Shown here one piece after another: positions 25,350 through 31,257 of a DNA stretch of 40,012 nt. The notes beneath the pieces are model-generated. The model was not told the origin of the DNA and ran no database searches. It saw only the letters and a program-made list of their open reading frames with translations. Origin of the DNA: a virus. A program made the translations under genes and the position numbers. The DNA is taken from positions 1-40,012 of IMG/VR virus record IMGVR_UViG_3300049617_000031. One strand, written 5' to 3'. The stretch's first letter is position 1; every line of letters begins with the position of its first letter.

Positions 25350-25487
25350 GAAATTTACCTCGCGCTCGCGCGCATAAACGTCAACGCCGTCATATTATTT
25401 GACGGATAAGCAGCACATCGTAGCGACGCTACGATCTGCATGAAAACCTAAAATACGCCCGGCGCGAAAACCTAAAGACCTTCGTGC
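25350..25487. promoter_or_regulatory. Intergenic region with two hairpins and a direct repeat
   Basis: 138 bases without a gene inside the leftward operon. One perfect hairpin has arms ATCGTAGC and GCTACGAT at 25417-25435 with a 3-base loop. A second has arms CCGTCA and TGACGG at 25387-25405. The 11-mer GAAAACCTAAA occurs twice (25442-25452, 25466-25476), 24 bases apart. No T-run follows the stems in leftward reading, so a simple terminator is unlikely. A regulatory or processing site for the head genes is possible. Confidence 0.45.
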
Positions 25488-25874
25488 TCATCCCGCATTG
25501 TTGCCAACGCTGGGCCCAACAGGATCTTGCGTCTGGCCAGACAGCGCATCGCTGTTCAGCCTTCCTAAGCGCGTGCCCGGCGCGGGTCGGTTCGTGGTCG
25601 CGCCGGTCGCGTCCAGGTAGTTCGTCGCCGCCTCGCAGCTCGCGAGCGTGACCGCTACCGGTTTGACGTACCCGGTCTGGTCCGTGGCGCCGCCACCTAT
25701 CGGGTTCTGGTCGCCGCCGTTCGCGCCCCACTTGTCGCCGTAGTAGGTCGCGGGGGCGTACACGTTCGGGTTCGCCGTCAGGTTCTGCCCGACCGGGTTC
25801 TGCTGGCGGACGCTGCCGGCGTAGGTGGTCGTCGTGATCGGCGACGTAATGCCCGGCCCGGTCGGCGTCGTCAT
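25488..25874 (-). CDS. Hypothetical protein (128 aa)
   Basis: 128 residues starting MTTPTGPGITSPITTTTYAG, rich in Thr, Gly, Pro and Asn. Contains VYAPATYYGDKWGANGGDQN and the helical LASCEAATNYLDATGATTN. It follows the four SRG-motif genes (overlap at 25874) and shares their low-charge, Gly/Asn-rich character but lacks the motif. Probably structural. Function unknown. Confidence 0.6.
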   Translation of the reverse strand: MTTPTGPGITSPITTTTYAGSVRQQNPVGQNLTANPNVYAPATYYGDKWGANGGDQNPIGGGATDQTGYVKPVAVTLASCEAATNYLDATGATTNRPAPGTRLGRLNSDALSGQTQDPVGPSVGNNAG

Positions 25875-26296
25875 CAGTTGCCGGTGTAGTTCTGCTGTGT
25901 CGCGGGGTACGTGAGCGCGTTTCCGGTGCGCGCCAGCACCGGAGTTGTCGCCGCAATGTTAGGGTTCGCCGCGCCGCCGTTCGCGGGGATGAACCCGCTC
26001 TGGCCGTAGGTAGAGTCGGCCATGATTACCTGCCCGCGCGACATCTGCGCCAGCAGGGAGTCGGTACCGGGCGTGGTGAGGACGTTCGTCGGGACCGAGC
26101 TGGCGATGACGTTCCCGTTCGACAGCTGCGTCGCCGTCAGCTGCTGGGGCGCGTTCTGGTTGCCGGGGAGTGCCTGCTGGGGCTGGCCGCTCGGGTTGGA
26201 CGGGTTGCCCTGCATGAGGCCGGTGCCGAGCGGCGCCGCCCCGGGGAACCCGGCGTTAGTGTCGACGGCGGCCGCGGGTCCGAAAAAGTTCGTCAT
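25874..26296 (-). CDS. SRG-motif family protein, copy 4
   Basis: 140 residues. Pro/Gln/Asn-rich N-terminal half; the central motif TDSLLAQMSRGQVIMADSTY aligns with the dSRG motif of three upstream neighbours (27303-27761, 26774-27301, 26298-26777). The rest is Ala/Asn/Thr-rich. No enzyme motif. Tandem paralogue arrangement suggests a set of related virion or assembly proteins. The assignment as paralogue rests on the motif and shared composition, not on high identity. Confidence 0.6.
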   Translation of the reverse strand: MTNFFGPAAAVDTNAGFPGAAPLGTGLMQGNPSNPSGQPQQALPGNQNAPQQLTATQLSNGNVIASSVPTNVLTTPGTDSLLAQMSRGQVIMADSTYGQSGFIPANGGAANPNIAATTPVLARTGNALTYPATQQNYTGN

Positions 26297-26297
26297 G

Positions 26298-26777
26298 TCA
26301 GCCCCCGTAGTAAATCGTCACGCCGCCGGACGGCGATGTTAACGTGCTCACCGGCTGCTGTGCCGACGCCTGGCTCGACTGCCCCGAGCTCGGGCCTTCG
26401 GTCTGGTTCGCGCCGCCGGCACCTAAGCTCTGGCCACCGTTCAAGTCGCTGTTCAGCGAGTCGACGCCGACCTGACCGTTCGTGCCGTTGGCGCCGCCGT
26501 CACCTAGCGCCGTCAGAATAGTGCGCCCGCCCGCGCCCGTACCGGCCGCAGCAGCGGACGTAACCCCGTAGCCGGCACCCTGCGCGTTCAGCGGGAGCGC
26601 GCCGCGCGAGGCGGACGCCAGCACCGAGTCGCCGCTCACGTTGTTCGAGTTCGGCGGGAACAGGCCCACGCCCGGGTTCACGGGCGAGAGCGTCGCCTGC
26701 ACGGGGTTGCCGGGCTGCGTTCCCTGGAAGCCGGTGTAGTTGAGTGGTGTGCCGTTCGGCGTGCCGTAGATGGTCAT
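26298..26777 (-). CDS. SRG-motif family protein, copy 3
   Basis: 159 residues beginning MTIYGTPNGTPLNYTGFQGT, close to the MTVYGQTDG start of copy 2. The motif GDSVLASASRGALPLNAQGA lies near residues 50-70. The rest is Gly/Asn/Gln/Ser-rich (GDGGANGTNGQVGVDSLNSD). The start overlaps the end of copy 2 by four bases. Structural role suspected. Confidence 0.6.
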   Translation of the reverse strand: MTIYGTPNGTPLNYTGFQGTQPGNPVQATLSPVNPGVGLFPPNSNNVSGDSVLASASRGALPLNAQGAGYGVTSAAAAGTGAGGRTILTALGDGGANGTNGQVGVDSLNSDLNGGQSLGAGGANQTEGPSSGQSSQASAQQPVSTLTSPSGGVTIYYGG

Positions 26778-27301
26778 CCCTGGAACCCTCCGGTGAGTAG
26801 CGTAACACCTGCGGTCGTGGTCGACCCGGCGAGCGGTGCGGAGACGACTGACTCCGTGCCGGTCGGCGTCGGGCCGTTGGCGGACTGCGCCACCGCGCCG
26901 GTACCGTCCACGAACTGCTGGTTGTTGACCTCGTTGATGTTCAGCGAGGTCGGGTTGTTGGCGACGCCCGACACCGGGGTACCCAAGTTCACCTGCGCAC
27001 CGTTGCCGGACGACAACGCCTCGTCGAAGGTGGCGCCGTCACCTTGCGACAGGCTGACGCCCGCGCTCACCGCCTGCCCGGCGATGGTTGCGATCATCTG
27101 GTTGCGGGGGATGATCCCGCGCGAGAGTGCTTCAAGGATGGGTATCTGCACGCCGGTCGCCTGCATCCCGCCGGCAACCGGCGCGGTTGTCGGCTGCTGG
27201 ATGAAGCCGGCGGTAGGCGACTGCGCGCCGTTCGCCGCGCCGAAGTTAGGGTTCAGGGGCTGCCCGACCACGATGCCGTCCGTTTGGCCGTAAACCGTCA
27301 T
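26774..27301 (-). CDS. SRG-motif family protein, copy 2
   Basis: 175 residues from the ATG at 27301, chosen because the resulting MTVYGQTDGIVVGQPLNPNF matches the MTIYG start of copy 3 and lies one base after the upstream stop; an ATG five codons earlier is possible. Motif IPILEALSRGIIPRNQMIAT at about 55-75. The C-terminal half is Thr/Gly/Asn-rich. Confidence 0.6.
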   Translation of the reverse strand: MTVYGQTDGIVVGQPLNPNFGAANGAQSPTAGFIQQPTTAPVAGGMQATGVQIPILEALSRGIIPRNQMIATIAGQAVSAGVSLSQGDGATFDEALSSGNGAQVNLGTPVSGVANNPTSLNINEVNNQQFVDGTGAVAQSANGPTPTGTESVVSAPLAGSTTTAGVTLLTGGFQG

Positions 27302-27302
27302 C

Positions 27303-27761
27303 TCAGTTGCCACCATATTGGATCGGGGACGCGAGCGCGGCGATCACGCCCGCGTCGTTCATCATCAACTTCGGGTTCACGACCTGCGTCTGCGAGGAGG
27401 GGCCAAACGTGCCCGGCGCCGTGTTGACGCTCGCATAGCTGCCGTTCACCGTGCCGCCAGCCGCCGCGTTGCCGTTGAGTCCGTTCGTGCCGTTCTGGCC
27501 GGCGCCCTGGCTTATCGCCTGCAGCAACGTCGGGTTCCCTTGCGGGGCCGCGGCGCTGTTGCCCGTGAACTGGCCGCCCGCGGCGATCACCTGGTTCAGC
27601 GAGACCTCGCCACGCGAGGCCGCCGCCATCACGGACTCAAAACTAGCTTGGTAAAGTGGCGTAGCTGTCCCGCCGCCGGAGCCGACGATCTGACCCGCAA
27701 GCGGGTTAGGGCCGAGCGGCGATACGCCGGTCGGGCCGGCACCATTGTTTCCCCATGACAT
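27303..27761 (-). CDS. SRG-motif family protein, copy 1
   Basis: 152 residues from ATG with GGAGG about nine bases upstream. Motif ESVMAAASRGEVSLNQVIAA at about 43-62, then Gly/Asn-rich (GQNGTNGLNGNAAAGGTVNG), ending NDAGVIAALASPIQYGGN. First of four tandem paralogues. A 245-base gap precedes it, making it a candidate first gene of a transcription unit. Confidence 0.6.
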   Translation of the reverse strand: MSWGNNGAGPTGVSPLGPNPLAGQIVGSGGGTATPLYQASFESVMAAASRGEVSLNQVIAAGGQFTGNSAAAPQGNPTLLQAISQGAGQNGTNGLNGNAAAGGTVNGSYASVNTAPGTFGPSSQTQVVNPKLMMNDAGVIAALASPIQYGGN

Positions 27762-28006
27762 GGTGAGATTCCTCCAGAGGTGTAAACGTCAATCATACCG
27801 ATTCCGGCATATGTTCAGGTATCTCACCACCCGTATCAAAATCAAGCCTGGCGTGTGGGAGCTTGCCACACTTCACTCAAGGGTGCGTACTGCACTTATA
27901 CGAACGCCGGAAAAAAGTTGCCGTGATTCCTTGACGAGGCGGCCGCCCCATTGTCAGAACCGCTCACGGCGGGCGCAACGCGAGAGCTAACCCCGCGTTG
28001 GGGTGG
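27762..28006. other. Intergenic gap with a short hairpin
   Basis: 245 bases with no convincing gene. A 6-bp stem (GTGTGG at 27853-27858 and CCACAC at 27866-27871) and a 5-bp stem near 27992-28006 (ACCCC/GGGGT around CGCGTT) are visible. A strong GGAGG ribosome binding site for the next leftward gene is at its low end. No sigma70 pair with good spacing was found in leftward reading; a phage-specific promoter is possible. Confidence 0.4.
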
Positions 28007-28345
28007 TCAAATCGAAGTGTTCTGGCCGACCGGTAAACCGATGTTCATGCGCGGCGCTTCGCCTTGGCCGGCGACGGCGGCCGGAGCAGTGGACCGGCTG
28101 GCGTAGCCGCCGACGATGTTGCCCGGCTGCGGGGGTGCGGTGTAAGGGGGGAAACGCTCCCCGCCGCCGGCCACGGCCGCCGGGGGTGCGTTATAAGGGG
28201 CGACCAGACCCCCTCTGCTGGCAGGGGGTGCAGGCGTCGGCCGCGCGGTCATATGCTGCGGGTTCAGGCCCGGGCGGATCGGTTGGCTCGGTGCCGCCGG
28301 CATCGGTCGCGCGCCGGGGTTCAGCCCGTTCTGGGGTCGTGGCAT
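28007..28345 (-). CDS. Proline/glycine-rich small protein (112 aa)
   Basis: 112 residues from ATG with AGGAG six bases upstream, a very good site. Composed of Pro, Ala, Gly, Arg with repeats like APYNAPPAAVAGGGERF and PPYTAPPQPGN, so probably disordered. The opposite strand has a long open frame caused by this composition; it lacks a ribosome binding site and is ignored. Function unknown. Confidence 0.6.
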   Translation of the reverse strand: MPRPQNGLNPGARPMPAAPSQPIRPGLNPQHMTARPTPAPPASRGGLVAPYNAPPAAVAGGGERFPPYTAPPQPGNIVGGYASRSTAPAAVAGQGEAPRMNIGLPVGQNTSI

Positions 28346-28364
28346 CGGAATCTCCTGAAGAACA

Positions 28365-28520
28365 TCAGCGCGGCAGGCCGCCGGTAGCGACGCGGCAGGC
28401 GTCGCAGAGTATGTGTCCCGGACGCGCGGGTCGCGCGCACTTCGGGCTCGGTGTGTATGGTTTGCCGGTGCCGGTGCCGTACCCGGCCTTGCCGTGGGCG
28501 CACTGGTTGTTAGCTGGCAC
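28365..28520 (-). CDS. Small cysteine-motif protein (51 aa)
   Basis: 51 codons from GTG, with AGGAG six bases upstream, overlapping the preceding stop by 11 bases. Cys7 and His9 near the start (NNQCAHGKAGYG), Cys28 (SPKCARPARPG) and the pair Cys39/Cys42 (HILCDACRV) could bind zinc in a treble-clef or ribbon-like knuckle. A competing 60-codon frame in the same space has neither a ribosome binding site nor motif. Many phage early genes encode such small Zn proteins. Function unknown. Confidence 0.6.
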   Translation of the reverse strand: MPANNQCAHGKAGYGTGTGKPYTPSPKCARPARPGHILCDACRVATGGLPR

Positions 28521-28785
28521 GCTGGTCTCCTGTGTCAAACTTCGCGTCGTCCGGTGTCCCGCACCCGACCACCGACATGTCGCCGCCGCCCGCGCGGATC
28601 AGAAACCCGGCCGCGATCCGTATCGCCGGAATGAACTCGTCCGACTTCATATCTTTCGGACCGGCGCAGGTCACGACGTACTCCTTGCCGTTCGCTTGGA
28701 GCACGAGGGCGATGACGTCGGTGTCCTTGTTGTCGTCAACCCAGTCGACGGCAAGCTGCCGCCAAACGGTGCGTGTCTCAGTCAT
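28510..28785 (-). CDS. Hypothetical protein (91 aa)
   Basis: 91 residues from ATG overlapping the previous stop (ATGA). MTETRTVWRQLAVDWVDDNK leads to a beta region (DVIALVLQANGKEYVVTC) and a helical end (IPAIRIAAGFLIRAGGGD). Looks like a compact globular alpha/beta protein. No motif recognised. Leading genes of the leftward arm are often host-takeover or regulatory; nothing here proves that. Confidence 0.6.
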   Translation of the reverse strand: MTETRTVWRQLAVDWVDDNKDTDVIALVLQANGKEYVVTCAGPKDMKSDEFIPAIRIAAGFLIRAGGGDMSVVGCGTPDDAKFDTGDQRAS

Positions 28786-29009
28786 CGGCGCGTCTTCCAG
28801 CGTTCGAGCGTCCGCAGCACCTGCGGGGTCGCGTTCTGGACTTCGTCGATAAACCACAGGATCTGCCCATCAATTCTGACGGGCAGCGGCGCCATCTTGC
28901 GCGCCAGCAGCCGCCCCAGTTCGCCGTGGCTGCATTTGAAGAGTGTCGTCAGGTTCTCGCGCGTGTACATGGTCGCCGCGTTCGCAAAAATCGCCACAAG
29001 CTCGGTCAT
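28782..29009 (-). CDS. Possible winged-helix or HTH small protein (75 aa), first leftward gene
   Basis: 75 residues beginning MTELVAIFANAATMYTRENL. The order of helices (TLFKCSHGELGRLLARKMA), a strand pair (LPVRIDGQILWFIDEV) and a last helix (PQVLRTLERWKTRR) resembles a small winged-helix DNA-binding domain. GGTGA four bases before ATG is the ribosome binding site and sits inside a perfect palindrome. First gene of the leftward arm, so a regulatory role is plausible but unproven. Confidence 0.55.
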   Translation of the reverse strand: MTELVAIFANAATMYTRENLTTLFKCSHGELGRLLARKMAPLPVRIDGQILWFIDEVQNATPQVLRTLERWKTRR

Positions 29010-29012
29010 GAT

Positions 29013-29027
29013 TTCACCAGGGGTGAA
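29013..29027. promoter_or_regulatory. Palindrome covering the ribosome binding site of the first leftward gene
   Basis: Perfect inverted repeat TTCACC-AGG-GGTGAA. In leftward reading the second arm includes GGTGA, the Shine-Dalgarno element four bases before the ATG at 29009. Could be an operator or an RNA hairpin limiting translation. A looser stem (GGGGT/ACCCC) overlaps it. Confidence 0.45.
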
Positions 29028-29142
29028 GTTGAACCCCCTCCACCCTAGTTAGTGCAAAAATAGAGAAGTCCGTGACACGATTTTCAGATGACGATGGTGA
29101 CGATTCTGGTGGCCTGACATAAACAGTTTGCGTACCCGCCCC

Positions 29143-29187
29143 TGGTGACGATGGTGACGATGGTGACGATGGTGACGATGGTGACTG
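29143..29187. repeat. 9-bp tandem repeat TGGTGACGA
   Basis: Four complete direct copies of TGGTGACGA (29143, 29152, 29161, 29170) and a partial fifth, plus a related pair near 29086-29098. Short direct repeats beside a strand switch can be protein-binding iterons at an origin, but the period and GC-rich flanks give no proof. Confidence 0.75.
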
Positions 29188-29438
29188 GAGTCTGGCCGTT
29201 GTAATAAACGATTTTGGCCCCCGCTGCGACGAACGGGGCGTACCGGTACTGACCGACCCCTATGGGGGTTTTCGGGTTCTATGCCGAGGAGTGGGCCGCT
29301 CGGACCTGGCGCCGCGACGGCAGGCGGCCAGCAGCCAAGCAACCAGGCAAGCGGGCGGCTGCTCGTACCACGAAACGGTCGTATCGTGGTATGAGGATGA
29401 ATTGCGCTCATGGAGACCGTGAATATTGTGAATGAAAC

Positions 29439-29729
29439 TCACCGATCTTTGACCGCAGTGCAACATTGTCGCAGGCTTGGTACCTCGGGTGGTCCCGACG
29501 GCCAAGAGCGGCGACCCGACGGCCAAGAGCGGCGACCCGACGGCCAAGAGCGGCGACCCGACGGCCAAGAGCGGCGACCCGACGGCCAAGAGTGGGGGAC
29601 GGAAGAGGGTGGGCAGGGAGGTGATGATACATGATCCTTACACAGTACGCACCCCCTTTCTTTTTCTATACGTACACACATAGTTAATCCCCTAAGGTAT
29701 CTAATAGGCGCGTACTGTGTAAGGATCAT
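29439..29729 (-). CDS. Possible repeat-bearing leader protein starting in the inverted repeat
   Basis: 96 codons from ATG with the strong GGAGGTGAT site five bases upstream. MILTQYAPIRYLRGLTMCVR leads to CVLCKDHVSSPPCPPSS and five copies of a seven-residue unit (SWPSGRR). Cysteines at about 28 and 31 are notable. The ribosome binding site is excellent but the low-complexity tail and lack of a visible leftward promoter leave doubt. Confidence 0.35.
   Translation of the reverse strand: MILTQYAPIRYLRGLTMCVRIEKERGCVLCKDHVSSPPCPPSSVPHSWPSGRRSWPSGRRSWPSGRRSWPSGRRSWPSGPPEVPSLRQCCTAVKDR
29494..29592. repeat. 21-bp tandem repeat (4.7 copies)
   Basis: Four identical 21-base units beginning CCCGACGGCCAAGAGCGGCG at 29494, 29515, 29536, 29557 and a shorter fifth. 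The length is a multiple of three, so the leftward frame from 29729 stays open across it as repeats of SWPSGRR. Copy number probably varies between relatives. Confidence 0.85.
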
Positions 29730-29744
29730 GTATCATCACCTCCC
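29616..29744. repeat. Perfect 35-bp inverted repeat with 59-base loop
   Basis: Arms 29616-29650 and 29710-29744 are exact reverse complements. Each arm, read inward, has GGAGGTGAT, a nine-base match to the 16S anti-Shine-Dalgarno end, then GATAC and an ATG. The loop (29651-29709) is less GC-rich than the rest of the genome. RNA made in either direction would form a 35-bp stem that hides its own ribosome binding site and might be an RNase III substrate. Confidence 0.9.
29631..29687 (+). CDS. Possible 18-residue leader peptide in the inverted repeat
   Basis: Rightward counterpart: ATG five bases after GGAGGTGAT, reading MILTQYAPPFFFYTYTHS then TAA. Shares its first seven residues with the leftward frame because the arms are identical. 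Short, aromatic-rich; could be a regulatory leader or merely a by-product of the repeat. Confidence 0.3.
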   Translation: MILTQYAPPFFFYTYTHS

Positions 29745-29746
29745 AA

Positions 29747-29775
29747 TTGACAGGCTCTAGTAGCAGGCTTACCCT
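29747..29775 (+). promoter_or_regulatory. Sigma70-type promoter for the rightward arm
   Basis: TTGACA (perfect -35) at 29747-29752, 17-base spacer, TACCCT (3 of 6) at 29770-29775, about 32 bases before the GTG at 29808. Lies immediately right of the inverted repeat. The best sigma70-like promoter seen in the window. Confidence 0.6.
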
Positions 29776-29807
29776 GTAGTTGATCCCTAACATTGTGAGG
29801 TGAGAGT

Positions 29808-30173
29808 GTGGTAACGAAGGTACACGCCGAACAGACAAGACTGCACGACCAGTACGCCGCCCTGCGCGTTCGCATCATCAACCACTACCGGCTGATGCCG
29901 CTGATAGGTCGCGAGGTGAGCGCTCACGCTTTCAAGCTACCGCCAAAGCTCGGGCACTGGCACGCTACTCACAGCGAGCGCGTGCGCGCGGTGTGCCCTG
30001 AGCTTGAGGATGCGGTGCAGGCCATCGAGGCGTTGATAGCGCAGCGCAGCCCGGCCGCGATCCTCGCCAAGTACGGTCCACAGAAGCGCGGGGGGTGGCG
30101 CAAACGCAGCCGGCCGAACAGCCAGCAAACGTTTGAGCTGGTGGGTGAATGGCCGCCGCGCAGGCGTGAGTGA
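29808..30173 (+). CDS. Hypothetical early protein (121 aa), first rightward gene
   Basis: 121 residues from GTG with GAGGTGAGA six bases upstream. Basic, helical: AEQTRLHDQYAALRVRIINH at the N-terminus and YGPQKRGGWRKRSRPNSQQT near the C-terminus. The central part holds VCPELEDAVQAIEALIAQRS. No motif recognised; high Arg/Lys at the C-terminus could bind nucleic acid. First gene after the strong promoter, so an early role is likely. Confidence 0.6.
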   Translation: MVTKVHAEQTRLHDQYAALRVRIINHYRLMPLIGREVSAHAFKLPPKLGHWHATHSERVRAVCPELEDAVQAIEALIAQRSPAAILAKYGPQKRGGWRKRSRPNSQQTFELVGEWPPRRRE

Positions 30174-30186
30174 TGCGGCAAGAGCT

Positions 30187-30241
30187 GGGCGCCTTGCACT
30201 TGTTCCCGCAGGGCGCCTTGCACTTGTTCCCGCAGGAACAA
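30187..30241. repeat. 24-bp direct repeat pair ending in a hairpin
   Basis: Two adjacent identical 24-base units (30187-30210, 30211-30234). The second plus following bases forms the stem TTGTTCC-CGCA-GGAACAA at 30224-30241. No U-run follows, so it is a weak terminator at best; processing or stabilising hairpin is an alternative. Confidence 0.7.
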
Positions 30242-30255
30242 CCGTAAAATAGTTG

Positions 30256-30284
30256 TTGCAAGAGTTGAAGAGATCGCTTAATAT
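30256..30284 (+). promoter_or_regulatory. Candidate promoter upstream of 30318
   Basis: TTGCAA (4 of 6) at 30256-30261, 17-base spacer, TAATAT (4 of 6) at 30279-30284, 33 bases before ATG. Lies in a 144-base gap after the repeat hairpin, in a locally less GC-rich stretch. Confidence 0.45.
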
Positions 30285-30317
30285 GGCGCCACGTACTGAA
30301 ACTTTGGAGCCGAAAAC

Positions 30318-30506
30318 ATGAGCACGACACTGAAAGAGTTGGTCCGCAACCAGACCCTCGCCGAGGGGCCGGACCTCGCGACCGGCGAGTACGACGACTA
30401 CATCGACATGGAGCTGAACGCGACGAGCAACGTCGAGCTGCTGGAGCGCATCAGCGACGTGTTCGAGTACGCGGCCGCCCAGATGGCTGTCAGGCCCCGG
30501 CTGTGA
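30318..30506 (+). CDS. Small acidic protein (62 aa)
   Basis: 62 residues, acidic, starting MSTTLKELVRNQTLAEGPDL; includes GEYDDYIDMELNATSNVELL. GGAG lies nine bases before ATG. Acidic early phage proteins of this size often inhibit host enzymes, but nothing specific is visible. Stop overlaps the next start (GTGA). Confidence 0.6.
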   Translation: MSTTLKELVRNQTLAEGPDLATGEYDDYIDMELNATSNVELLERISDVFEYAAAQMAVRPRL

Positions 30507-30751
30507 GCGCGCTCCTGTGGATCCTGTTCGGTCTCGTGCTCGGGAAGGTGCTCGACAAGCTGCTGCACCCCAAGCGCAAGCGGGTGCCGCGGCTGGTGTC
30601 GCGCGACCCAACCCTCAACGCCGGCTTCGCCGCGTACCGGCAGGCAGTGTATGACGCACAGTGCGCGCGACCGTTCATGCGGGCGCGGGCGGCGCCCCAG
30701 ATCGCACCCTACGACCGCCTCGAAATGTACCGCCCGAAACTGGAGACATGA
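30503..30751 (+). CDS. Small membrane protein (82 aa)
   Basis: 82 residues from GTG overlapping the previous stop. MSALLWILFGLVLGKVLDKL is an N-terminal membrane helix followed by a basic stretch (HPKRKRVPRL), then a soluble tail. Likely N-out or N-in anchor with cytoplasmic tail by the positive-inside rule. Function unknown. Confidence 0.6.
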   Translation: MSALLWILFGLVLGKVLDKLLHPKRKRVPRLVSRDPTLNAGFAAYRQAVYDAQCARPFMRARAAPQIAPYDRLEMYRPKLET

Positions 30752-30752
30752 C

Positions 30753-31235
30753 ATGGCCCGCAACCTCACCCGCCTCCTCACGATGATCTTCATCGCGCCC
30801 GTCAGCATCATCCTGTGGATGATCATCTTCATGCTCCTGATGACGGCCGCCAACTACGCCCGCGCCGACGAGAGCTACGACGGCCCGCACCACTTCAGTG
30901 TGAGCTTCCGCACCGAGACCAACGTAGCCGAGGTCCTGTGGCAGGCGGAGAACGTGGTCGACCTGCAGCAGACGCTGCGCATCGCTCAAGATCCTGAGCA
31001 CTATCACGAGTGCGGCACGTTGGGCCTCTTCACCGGACCGCACCCCAGCACCGCCGAGGTATGGGTCGGCTTGGCGGCGGCCGCCGTTGGGCACTACTAC
31101 GTCACGCGCGAGTTGGAGAAGTTGGGCGACAGGTACCCAGCCTTCCGCACCGTCTCGCGCGTGTGGAGCTACGGCACGCTCGGTGCGAAGACATGGAACA
31201 TGCAGCGCAACGCGCGCGTTGGGTTAGGATACTGA
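30753..31235 (+). CDS. Exported or membrane protein (160 aa)
   Basis: 160 residues from the ATG two bases after the preceding stop. Residues 5-33 (TRLLTMIFIAPVSIILWMII and following) form a long hydrophobic segment ending ANYARADE, a possible signal-peptidase site. The mature part includes VVDLQQTLRIAQDPEHYHEC and a second hydrophobic stretch (AEVWVGLAAAAVGHYYV). I recall similar small phage proteins with the QTLR.AQDP...YHE theme, function unknown. A longer upstream frame is basic and read through the neighbour, so rejected. Confidence 0.65.
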   Translation: MARNLTRLLTMIFIAPVSIILWMIIFMLLMTAANYARADESYDGPHHFSVSFRTETNVAEVLWQAENVVDLQQTLRIAQDPEHYHECGTLGLFTGPHPSTAEVWVGLAAAAVGHYYVTRELEKLGDRYPAFRTVSRVWSYGTLGAKTWNMQRNARVGLGY

Positions 31236-31257
31236 ACGTCAAACACAGGAGTTGAAA

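Larger units (their letters stand above)
29010..29807. other. Divergent control region with repeats
   Basis: 798 bases separating the leftward and rightward arms, with no convincing long gene. Contains a palindrome over a ribosome binding site, 9-bp tandem repeats, 21-bp tandem repeats, a perfect 35-bp inverted repeat with a less GC-rich 59-base loop, and a rightward sigma70-like promoter. His-rich and Trp/Ser/Arg-rich frames crossing it come from the repeats and lack supporting signals, except the frames starting in the inverted repeat. A replication origin or switch region is a reasonable guess. Confidence 0.5.

Noticed and set aside
25417-25435. Rho-independent terminator
   Set aside because: The stem is good but no T-run follows in leftward reading.
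28321-28503. 60-codon leftward Arg-rich frame
   Set aside because: Competes with the cysteine protein at 28365-28520, which has AGGAG at ideal distance; this frame has none and overlaps the next gene start.
28003-29052. Long plus-strand frame of 349 codons
   Set aside because: Lies opposite four leftward genes with good ribosome binding sites and overlap junctions; composition is Arg/Pro/Gly typical of a shadow frame in GC-rich DNA.
29049-29411. Leftward 120-codon His-rich frame
   Set aside because: His runs come from the 9-bp repeat; no ribosome binding site before the ATG.
30651-30752. N-terminal extension of the exported protein
   Set aside because: Extension overlaps the previous gene by 101 bases, is basic and would bury the signal-like segment; the ATG at 30753 is better.
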